Of a DNA stretch of 64,000 nucleotides, positions 53,901 to 60,700 are shown piece by piece. This stretch comes from Ruminococcus sp. (GTDB lineage Bacteria > Bacillota > Clostridia > Oscillospirales > Ruminococcaceae). The notes below the pieces were generated by a model, which did not search any database, was not told the origin of the DNA, and saw only the letters and a program-made list of their open reading frames with translations. Location: NCBI GenBank assembly GCA_017478965.1, contig JAFVCV010000047.1, forward strand, positions 1 through 64,000, in the 5' to 3' direction. The position numbers were made by a program, and so were the translations under genes. Position 1 is the first letter of the stretch. Each line of letters starts with the position of its first letter.

Positions 53901-56370
53901 CATCATCGTTTATCCAGGTCTTGCCGGTGGTGAGCCTGTAGGTCCTGGGCATTTCCCTTGTATAGGTAAAGGTGTCAGAACCTGTGTTCGGCCCTATCGT
54001 ACCCGTGTTGTCAAGAGCCGTGCTGGCTCCGTTTGCAACATCGGTAACGTCCGCAGTTGTAGTATAGACGAATTCATAATGGGGATAAGTGCCCATATAT
54101 CCGCCGTTGTCGATAAAGTTTATCTCAAATGACACAGCCTGTGCAGGGTCGGCCGTCTCATTGCCGTCTGCGTCCTTATAAGTGACTGTGAAATCAGTGC
54201 CTACATTCAGGACCTTGTCGCTGCCGCCCTTGACCAGGCCTGCATTTATAGAGGTTATCGCCCCCGCAAGCTTGTGAGTACTGTCAGTACCCTGTCCTAT
54301 AGCGTCAGTATAATTACCGAGAGCAGACAGGCTGTAATTGTCGATATTGACCTTCCACTCTATGTCTATAGTCCTGCTGGCAGGCTTATCGGCCTCGCCG
54401 TAGTAGCCTTCCTCAGAAAGGGACTTGCTGCCCACAATGTTCTTGCTCACTGAGTTATTGAGCTTCGGAACAGAGGCGATCCCCGTCTTTGTGTAAGGCT
54501 CGTCCTTATCGGGGTCCTTGACCTCGACAGTATTATCTACCGTTGTGGCGTTTTGCGCTGCTGCTGCCACCTGCTCTGCGGTGAGCTTGGTAGTATACTG
54601 GACCGTGATCTCATTGATGCCGTCAGCGGTGACTCTGAACCCATTAGCGGTCTTTTCTGCGGCATTGGCAACTTCCGTGCCGCCTCTCTTAGCGCTGACC
54701 ACCTTAAAGTTCTCGGCCCCTGCAATCCTGTCATCGGTCATGGTGTAGTCTTTCAGGGACTTTTTATTGTCGCCTGAGGTCTTCACGGTAACTGTCCATA
54801 CGATAGAGTTTGTGTTCGCATCGAAAGTGCCGTTCTTATCCGTCACCACAAGGCCGCTCTCGTCGTAGTTCACAGTAGCTTGTTTAGTGTCGTCAGGCGT
54901 GTCCCCATCAGGAGGTGTGACAGAAACGCTGTTGGTCTTGCTGCCCGTACCGCCTTCGGGTCTTGGAGTATCGTAGGTTAGCTTTATGCTGCTTACGTCC
55001 GACTCTACAGTCAGGGTGTTCCCGTTCAGGCTGTATGCTGCCGAAGAAGGCTCGACCGTCAGGCTGCCTGCCTTGATATCGGAAAGCATATCGTCAGTAA
55101 CGGTGTAGCCGTTGAGGGAGAGCCCGTAGGCTCTGTAAGCCGTTATCTCCCATCTTATGTAGCCGTCATCGCCGGTCTTGCCGTCGATACTGTAGGAGGG
55201 TGTGCCCTTCTTGGAAACTACTGCATCCTGCGAGGAATCCAGCGGCACCTCAGCCTCGGCCGTTTTTTCAGTTATATTGCCGTTATTATCCTTAAAGGTC
55301 ACCTTATCGGTGTCCTTCTTGTCGTCCAGGTCGCTCTGGGTCGATGCGGTGACATATGTAACGGTGATGTTCTGTACGCCGCTGTTGGTCAGCTGTATGG
55401 AAGAAGCGCCTGCCGTATATGTGCCTGCCCCGGAGGGGGTTATGGTCACATTTTCAGCACTGCTCAGGTCCACATCGGTGAGCACCGAATTGCTCAGATC
55501 AAAGAAACCGCCCGGGTTAGTCAGGTTGACCGTCCACTTCACCTTAGGCATCTCTGAGGGGTCGCTGATGACCTGGCCGTTCTTGCTCAGCTCCACAGTC
55601 TTGTCATCGAAGGTCACCTGCTTGGCAACAGTACCGTTACCAAAGGAGATGGTCCTGTCGCCGTCCTCAGTCTGATCTCTGAGCACATTGCCGCTGAACT
55701 TTATATTGCCCTCGAAAGCGCCGTTCTGCGACTCGATGTATTTCAGGTACACATCAATGAACTTGATTATCATCATGCCGGTCTCTTTGTTTATGGTATA
55801 ATAACCTGCATAGTTCGGTCTATCTATGCCCTGATACTCCGGCCGCTCACTGTACCAGTTCCTGAACTGCGTCGTGCTGTCCACCGTGCCGTTAGTGCTG
55901 CCGTAATAGTCAGCCTCTATGCTGATGGAATCCTTAGGTATCTGATAATAGATGTAGTGGCTGCCGTCAGGCCCTATGCCGCTGCCCTCAGGGAATTTGT
56001 ACGAAAGCAAGAAATCGGTCTTTACCGAATCTGCGCTGCCGCCGTCCAAAGGATTGCCGCCGTTCATCTTCACTTCGGTCAGATATCCGGTGAAATCCAC
56101 GCCGTTGCTTGGAGCAGAGGCAGGTGCGCCCTCATCGTCATCAGGCCACTGTCCTGCCCAGCCGTCCGAGCTCGCCAGAACTCCTCTCTCGCTCTCTTCA
56201 TAGTATAAAGGCCTTACATCGCCTTCCACGGCACTTATCGCAGGCTTAGTGGTGCTGAGCGGCACCGCCAGCCCGACCACCATCGAAAGGGCCAGCACGA
56301 ATGCCAGACATCTTTTCTGCTGCTTATGGTCCTTCAGCATCCTTCCGATCACAGTCTGAAAGCTTTTCAA
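47980..56370 (-). CDS. Giant LPHTG-anchored CnaB-repeat adhesin (pilus tip type)
   Basis: A 2796-residue surface protein. It has a long signal peptide (basic start MKSFQTVIGRMLKDHKQQKR, then a hydrophobic core) and an N-terminal adhesin-like part of beta-rich domains (about 50-800). About five CnaB repeats follow (about 805-1350: KTWINDDEKT, KNWYGDGGYE, with E-boxes such as YYRVTETVPENY), then a second beta-rich part (about 1350-1970), about six more CnaB repeats (KTWDGENKQD, KHWVDTKNDS and so on), LPHTGG (about 2758), a membrane helix and RRRR. The order suggests a long stalk with binding domains and internal isopeptide bonds. It probably sits at the pilus tip. No frameshift was seen. Confidence 0.93.
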   Translation of the reverse strand: MKSFQTVIGRMLKDHKQQKRCLAFVLALSMVVGLAVPLSTTKPAISAVEGDVRPLYYEESERGVLASSDGWAGQWPDDDEGAPASAPSNGVDFTGYLTEVKMNGGNPLDGGSADSVKTDFLLSYKFPEGSGIGPDGSHYIYYQIPKDSISIEADYYGSTNGTVDSTTQFRNWYSERPEYQGIDRPNYAGYYTINKETGMMIIKFIDVYLKYIESQNGAFEGNIKFSGNVLRDQTEDGDRTISFGNGTVAKQVTFDDKTVELSKNGQVISDPSEMPKVKWTVNLTNPGGFFDLSNSVLTDVDLSSAENVTITPSGAGTYTAGASSIQLTNSGVQNITVTYVTASTQSDLDDKKDTDKVTFKDNNGNITEKTAEAEVPLDSSQDAVVSKKGTPSYSIDGKTGDDGYIRWEITAYRAYGLSLNGYTVTDDMLSDIKAGSLTVEPSSAAYSLNGNTLTVESDVSSIKLTYDTPRPEGGTGSKTNSVSVTPPDGDTPDDTKQATVNYDESGLVVTDKNGTFDANTNSIVWTVTVKTSGDNKKSLKDYTMTDDRIAGAENFKVVSAKRGGTEVANAAEKTANGFRVTADGINEITVQYTTKLTAEQVAAAAQNATTVDNTVEVKDPDKDEPYTKTGIASVPKLNNSVSKNIVGSKSLSEEGYYGEADKPASRTIDIEWKVNIDNYSLSALGNYTDAIGQGTDSTHKLAGAITSINAGLVKGGSDKVLNVGTDFTVTYKDADGNETADPAQAVSFEINFIDNGGYMGTYPHYEFVYTTTADVTDVANGASTALDNTGTIGPNTGSDTFTYTREMPRTYRLTTGKTWINDDEKTHEALKVSVTLQRKAGANGTWTDVETRELNKDNGFSTDWGELPAHDTDTAKTPFYYRVTETVPENYKANYKFDTGSGISGDGALDIENEYEKLVIKATKRWTLREGDEAKSVKVVLQRRTPGSGDSGWQDVEPFEEQTLSTDGSSYTWRGLDKSYEYRVVEQNVPEGYKVEYSPAVRNSSGEIEVRNKPDVVNITVNKNWYGDGGYESQRPNTVTYKLEQKIGIDGDWGAVTAAGVPGTKEGQSAENWGVSWTGLPAHTAGKEPIFYRVTEVKPDDYTPAYDYELTDGVNDDAAITVTNNYDKIILTADKAWAGDNDYISDRPDTVTLKLQRRRSDQALWQDVPDTAQTHDKEYNNFAQWSWEPQDMYANDEHTVRYSYRVVEDPVPSGYTSTPSAETMLSKNLTVTNTSNKVNVTVSKAFANDDAVKDQRPVSIKVTLQRRTEGSEEWESVGKKTITGSGDSYQNVIWKGLPKEDEAGEPYYYRVVENDVADGYTPIVYSEGNDITEQGTILTSDAGFNLTNDYSLKYTKTAEDRYVSIKTMEPVTIKTDSGNEEVYMFKYTITTSNKCQIIDTLPEGFTLYAPKVGNGNNNLDSNDPYCPSCVTSGGDFMAANNPSQSSSTVYIDSSSNKVRIYFNSDGSSILNYWIYIPVEDMPEITSSGYTFVNRIESTEPGSEVVTSEVTVNDDKNYITKSVNDTQTGMENGHYIAYKLDINPEGKNLSDNGELNVTDTFIISSLGGTAGNGGLANAALQNFQIKDMDTKQNLDASEYSYSIDYSKTTEKVVDISDEVMTEDYIDNNIYHYNISGDLKKGTKVRLTLSGNPGDPLSCNCRSNNSDIIRITYDSNSSSNEVYGSDGKYVIEFEVPADTNKLEIQCPKPICYWPYQEYDYPSSIDFSATSVERTTTPDAVLKLTVPDGRHIQVTYEYALTGNDTSRDIVNGINDEGVFPDGTTLSAGNSATIRTSKRDETATADEVALTLHSSDASVQAGGTPTVEKVNIGNYAFNSYDSIFKIARYDGTKWVYASEFTPPSGNTAGQLKFEDNTLVESDGKMPVGTVNVDFNGKTSINLVSGVYKFVEIKAPAGFKQTGWTGDGSKTLEELKEFTFYFVNSPNSSTVYPEGFDKSTAQFISGGQAMQVPNIAYIDLNVTKTWDGENKQDTESTIELWWSYTRSNTMPANAVKATAENLFIDDPSFVNRKTISAVGTDAGSIRWEKLPNGVNGKAIYYYLKEVSYKVDGVQYDLKADGTFRNADGEEGDYKPLYSGTAMNLGSSLKDSKTVIATKSWSDSSVARETAYRIIGRNSADEAGTEICSGTFTAANGYRVTLSEEDAEKVKQYSIVTVEDDLTGLSNEEQKIIKGYSANTVNGVTEVNVNNSRGLVVNKIWKNTSNEQVDGNSVSFNEVGFKLYGIDSSGKASERPLYKGVLKKDEDWTAAIDPSLLGDYTNFMLEEDVDDKSLDLTSEERRTLRKMYTVSYTKQLNGNIGLMNIINKDSTPELTNLEIKKHWVDTKNDSDRKPIYIKVYRTKEVKPDEMGDTEAEISTLEGATPIAIPTLTERESGTKWYQLDSSNNWEVTIKNIRYQFEDDPDSHYYYYIIEDLGENEGYDTEYDYEGDKDGVYCDIYNRASDKIVIEKQWEGVDSSEIPEIITVDIYRYICYYGYDWDTGEMIAGANGYASVDGLPPDFYTDSGEVNNNYELFRTGVKLKKKDKWKLVLSDVEAKNGTNPYIYIIKESDSNAYSVSYINNCIAPRTDDSGVNNVVTLKNTRKSVDVTINKTWSDGDGHDDNVTMRLYRTTNKDLDIGQPLYDPADTESFDLESAEGGTVPASEAGRNATFSDDGFIYIRFTPTQGGTYSTTQSLPICSNDGTPYYYYIVEEDVNGYVAGYSYVDTNDEINDKIDLTDVYNKGGTAQINVNNFKKESSGVVLPHTGGTGTGAYTFAGGALVGAAALLYVMKRRRRYDAKS

Positions 56371-56453
56371 TCCGATCTCCCCCTTTCTTCAAAAATACTC
56401 ATGCAGTAGAACTGCCCCGGTCTGTACTTTACCATATTACCTATTCCTTTAAT

Positions 56454-56499
56454 GATACTGTAGTTCATGATACTTTAGTTCGTAGTCTTTATAGTTCAG
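56454..56499 (-). repeat. Three 15-bp tandem repeats in the adhesin leader
   Basis: On the plus strand GATACTGTAGTTCAT, GATACTTTAGTTCGT and AGTCTTTATAGTTCA follow each other (56454-56468, 56469-56483, 56484-56498). On the transcript this gives GAACTA three times at a 15-base period between the signal peptidase stop and the adhesin start. The last unit shares TATAGTTCAGA with the pilin-sortase spacer (46189-46199). Confidence 0.75.
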
Positions 56500-56509
56500 A
56501 TGTTGGACT

Positions 56510-57124
56510 TCACACTGTCCCCGCCCGCTTGAAGGGCCACACTCTGAATATCACTTTTCCTATGACGTATTCGTCCGCTATGCAGCCAACTGTGGTCGAG
56601 CGGCTGTCTATAGACACCGACCTGTGGTCCCCCATGACGAATATCCTGTTATCCGGCACCTGGTAGGGCAGCTTGATGTCACATTCCCCCAGGGCCAGCT
56701 CGTTGACATAGGGCTCCTCCAGCTTCACGCCGTTCACATAAACAGTACCGTCCTCGGTGATGTCTATGATATCCCCCGCAACGCCTATCACTCTTTTCAG
56801 AAGTATCTTATTATTAAAATAGAACGCCACCACGTCGCCGCTCTTGAAATTGCTGCGCTTATTGCAGATTATCAGCTCATCGTTGAGCATCGTGGGCGTC
56901 ATGCTTGTCCCCGTGACCCTCAGCACCGGCAGCACCAGCATCGAGATGAGCACCGCCACAGCGGCCACCACCGTAAGCGAAGACACCGTGCTGACGATGA
57001 CCTTCCGGTAGCCCGACCTGTATCTGAGCCTGTCCAGTTCACTCCTGAACTGCTCCGACGTAGGAAGGTCCTCCGGCTTTATCCTGCGGGGCTGGCCTGC
57101 CCCGGCCTTCTCATTGTTCTCCAT
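56510..57124 (-). CDS. sipA: Signal peptidase I of the pilus operon
   Basis: A 204-residue type I signal peptidase with one membrane helix (about 45-65). The catalytic Ser74 is in TGTSMTPTM and the Lys in LLKRVIGVAGD, with the GDHRSVSIDSRS box. It faces outward and should process the pilin and adhesin signal peptides or help pilus assembly, as dedicated signal peptidases do in pilus islands. The residue range before the helix is unusually long and charged (about 40 residues). It lies 48 bases after the small coiled-coil gene and before the adhesin gene. Confidence 0.93.
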   Translation of the reverse strand: MENNEKAGAGQPRRIKPEDLPTSEQFRSELDRLRYRSGYRKVIVSTVSSLTVVAAVAVLISMLVLPVLRVTGTSMTPTMLNDELIICNKRSNFKSGDVVAFYFNNKILLKRVIGVAGDIIDITEDGTVYVNGVKLEEPYVNELALGECDIKLPYQVPDNRIFVMGDHRSVSIDSRSTTVGCIADEYVIGKVIFRVWPFKRAGTV

Positions 57125-57172
57125 ATGATATCTGTATCCTGTCTTTCACCCGGTCCGCCGGACCTGCTTTCA

Positions 57173-57400
57173 TCACTGCCCGCTGTCCTCCGGCTGCACA
57201 CCGGTCTCATCAGCCTTCTCAGCATCTCCCCCGCTGTCTCCGGCAGGCTTTACTATGCCGAACGCCGCATCGGTCAGCTCATCTATCCGTCCTTTCAAGG
57301 CTTTGTTCTCCTCACTGAGGTCCTCGTTTTCCTTCCTCAGATAGTACAGGATCTCTATAAGCTCGGCTCTTTTCAGCTTCCGCAGTTGTTTATCTGTCAT
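57173..57400 (-). CDS. Small coiled-coil protein leading the pilus operon
   Basis: A 75-residue protein starting MTDKQLRKLKRAELIEILYYL, a basic amphipathic helix followed by a coiled coil (RKENEDLSEENKALKGRIDEL) and an acidic disordered tail. I recognise such short proteins as common beside signal peptidase and pilus genes in Ruminococcus-like genomes, but no function is established. The promoter at 57484-57512 makes it the first gene of the operon. It might couple pilus synthesis to the membrane or cell division. Confidence 0.8.
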   Translation of the reverse strand: MTDKQLRKLKRAELIEILYYLRKENEDLSEENKALKGRIDELTDAAFGIVKPAGDSGGDAEKADETGVQPEDSGQ

Positions 57401-57483
57401 ACAAGTTCTCCATGATATGCCAAAAACTCCGTATTTCCAAGTTTTTACAGAGCTTTATAAACTATACCTTATTAGGCTCTTTT

Positions 57484-57512
57484 ATTATAAACCCATAGAG
57501 AAATTTTGTCAA
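57484..57512 (-). promoter_or_regulatory. Perfect-consensus promoter of the pilus operon
   Basis: On the minus strand TTGACA (57507-57512), 17 bases, TATAAT (57484-57489). The leader to the ATG at 57400 is about 77 bases. The rest of 57513-57687 is AT-rich without other visible signals. Confidence 0.88.
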
Positions 57513-57687
57513 CAATAAATGCGCCGCAAAAAAATATTTCGTGATTTTACCCGAAATTCACCTCAAAACATTATTTATATTTACCTCATTCTATTCATAC
57601 TTTTTCCATATATTCTCACAACCATTCATGCAATATAAACAACAAAAACGTTTAAGGAGATTTTCTGATGTGTAATGTGCATAATTG

Positions 57688-57726
57688 AAAAAGAAAATCC
57701 GGACAGAAAACACTATTCTCTGTCCG
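57688..57726 (-). terminator. Terminator of the DUF4011 helicase gene
   Basis: CGGACAGA/TCTGTCCG arms (57700-57707, 57719-57726) are followed on the minus strand by TTTTCTTTTTC. Confidence 0.82.
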
Positions 57727-57767
57727 AAAATTTTCTATAATATTAAAATGTTCTGATATTTGGAAAG

Positions 57768-60700
57768 TCATGCCAGATAGTTCACTCTGCCGTCTCCGGT
57801 GAATTCTATCTTATTTCTTTGTCTCAGACACCTTATGCCAAGGGACACAGCCGTCTCTACAGTCTCACTGACCCTTGTGTGGCCGAACAAACGGGCAGTC
57901 TCCCTGATAAGATCGTCCCTTGTAAGAGATATCTGCCTTGACATTATCATCTCCACACCCACGGCTATCTCCTCCGGGGCTATCTCGTCCATGGTCCTCT
58001 TATCGGCCGGGGCGCACTTTGTTCTGCAAAGACTGTAGCTCTCAGGGTCAGCAGACTTCGGCCACAGGAACTCATAGGTCCCCACGGTGACGCTCTTACA
58101 GTCTGCGTCGGCAAGTGCGCTCTCAAAGGTCTTTTTCATCACCGGCCCCGATCTTGTGATGCCAAAGCAGGCAAAGATCTTTTTCTCCAGACTCTTCCGG
58201 CTTACGGGAGCCTCGGCGGCCAGGCAGTCGTTTATACATTTTATGATCTTGCCCTTGTTGGTTTGGGTGAAGTCCTGGGCTGAACCGGCGGCCGCTATCT
58301 TAAACGGCACGTATTCGGCGCACATATCCTCGATGCTGCTCTCTTCCAGCCTTTCCATGGTAGAAAGGAAGTCCCCGGGCTTTTCCTGAGTTCCCCTGAC
58401 CTCGGCAGGAGCGGACTTTTTCCCGATGGCGGCCCTTATGTCAGCCTCCAGCTTTTCGATGCACTTTTCCTTGTTGTCCAGCCAGTCCAGGATATAGACC
58501 ACTGAGGTGTTCCACCCAAGTCCGGCCAGGACCCCCGCCTGTGAGACCGTTCTGTCATAGGCTGTGCTGTTGCGGAAACTCTCCTCTGCGCAGCAGCTGA
58601 TGCCGAGGATATAGGTCTCGGGCTTTTCAGGGTCTGCCACTGCCACGTCCACCTTATAGTCTGAACAGCCCACTGAGGTATCAGCCTTATAGCCACGGCT
58701 CGTAAGCTCTGCCGCAACTATCTTCTCAAATCCGGAGCCTGCCTTGACAGTGCCTGGCCTTACGGGCAGAGCGCTGCGGCCCTTTGCAGCGAAATCCAGG
58801 AAGCCCTTCAGACCCTCAACGCCCTCAGAGCGTGTCCTGCTCAGGTCTATCTGGTCGGGTGTGATGACGGAATAGACCACCATTTTGCACCTGGCTCTGG
58901 AGATCGCCACGTTCAGTCTCCTCCAGCCGCCGTCCCTGTTAAGGGGACCGAAGTTCATGGAGACTTTTCCCTCCTTGTCCGGGCCGTATCCGATGGAGAA
59001 GAATATAACGTCCCTTTCGTCGCCCTGGACGTTTTCAAGGTTCTTGATAAGTATAGGCTCGTACATCTCATTAGCGATGCTCTCCAGCTCCGGCTCCTCC
59101 CTGAACTTGTCGCTCAGCATATCGTCCACCAGGTTCTGCTGGGGAAGGCTGAAAGTGACAACGCCTATGCTCTGCTTTCTCAGCTCCTTATCTCTGAGCC
59201 TGCGGGCGATCTCCTCCACTATGGCCTTAGCCTCGGCCTTATTCGTCTTGGTAGAGCCCTTGTCGTAATAGCCCTCCACGTGTACCCAGCTGACCTCGCT
59301 AATCTGGTCGTCAGGCGATGGGAATGTGTAGAGCTTGTTCTCGTAGTATTTGGAATTGCTGTAGGCGATAAGGCTCTCATGCTTAGAGCGGTAGTGCCAG
59401 AGCAGATGCTGCTGGGGCATGGAAAGGGCCAGGCAGTCGTCAAGGACGCTTTCCAGGTCCTCCTTCTCATAGTTCTCATCATCGGTGGTATTTGCGGTGA
59501 AAAAGCTGGTCGGGGGCATCTGCTTGGGATCGCCTACCACTATGACGTTCTCGCCCCTGGCAATGGCGCCCACGGCCTCGCAGGTCGGAAGCTGTGAAGC
59601 CTCGTCGAAGATGACCAGGTCGAACTTAGGCTGTGACGGGTCGATATACTGAGCCACCGAGATAGGCGACATCAGCATTACCGGACACATTCTCCTCAGC
59701 AGGTTCGGTATGTCCTCAAAAAGCTTTCTTATCGGCATCATCCTGACGCCGCTCTTGATAGCCCTCTGCAAAATACCCAGCTCGGAGCTTTTAGCGCTTT
59801 CCCCGGCGGCGGGTACGTTTGCCGACAGTTTTGCAGCAAGCTCTCTCTTTGTCAGTTCCCTGAATCTCTCCTGGCTCTCTTTGAGCTTTCTTACCGCATC
59901 ATCGTAGAGCATACCGCTGAATCCCGACAGGGCCTTGCTGCCCGATATGGCCTCTGAGAGGACCGCCTTCGCAATGCCGCAGTCGAAGGCCCCCAGCAGC
60001 TCACCGCAGCCCACCGTTCCCTCGGTAAGGGCCTTGGTAACATTGTCAAGGCCGGCGCTGTCAAGCTTCTCAAAAACAGACGCAATGACGGTCCAGTCTC
60101 TGAGCCTTGGCAGCTCCTCCTCAATGGCTGCCGTCCTGCGGCGGATATCCTCCACCGTGCCGGCGGTGAGCCTTTCGGTATCTGTCTTATAGGCCGAGCC
60201 AAGGCCGTCCGCTGTCCTGAGAGCCTCTCCGCTAAGGGCAGCCTTTTCGGCCAGAGCCTTCAGCCCCTCGCCGGAGCCTTCCCGGCCAAGTCTCTCCCGC
60301 AGAGCCTTCCTGCGGCTCTCTTCAAGAGAGGACCCGGAGATGAGCTTTCTTATGCTCTCGGACTTCTCCAGAGAAGTCCTCAACAGCCCTACGTCAGAGC
60401 TTTCCCCCGTCCACATAGGCCCGAAGACCCCTGCGGCGGCAGCCTGTCCGTTCTCGGTCTCGGTCCTGAGCCTGGCGGCATCTATGAGTTTTGTATGATA
60501 GTCTGAGATATTTTCCTTTGTCACTGCCCCGGGGGCCTTAGCGTAAACGTTCAGCTCCTTTACCAGGCGCTTGCTGCCGATAGACTTGGGCAGGAACCAC
60601 TTTCCCTGTACGGTCTTCCACTCGGTCTGTGCTTTCTGTGCGTCATAGCCGAAAACGCTGTCCTCAAAGACCTCCGAAAGCTCCTGCCTGCACTTTTGCA

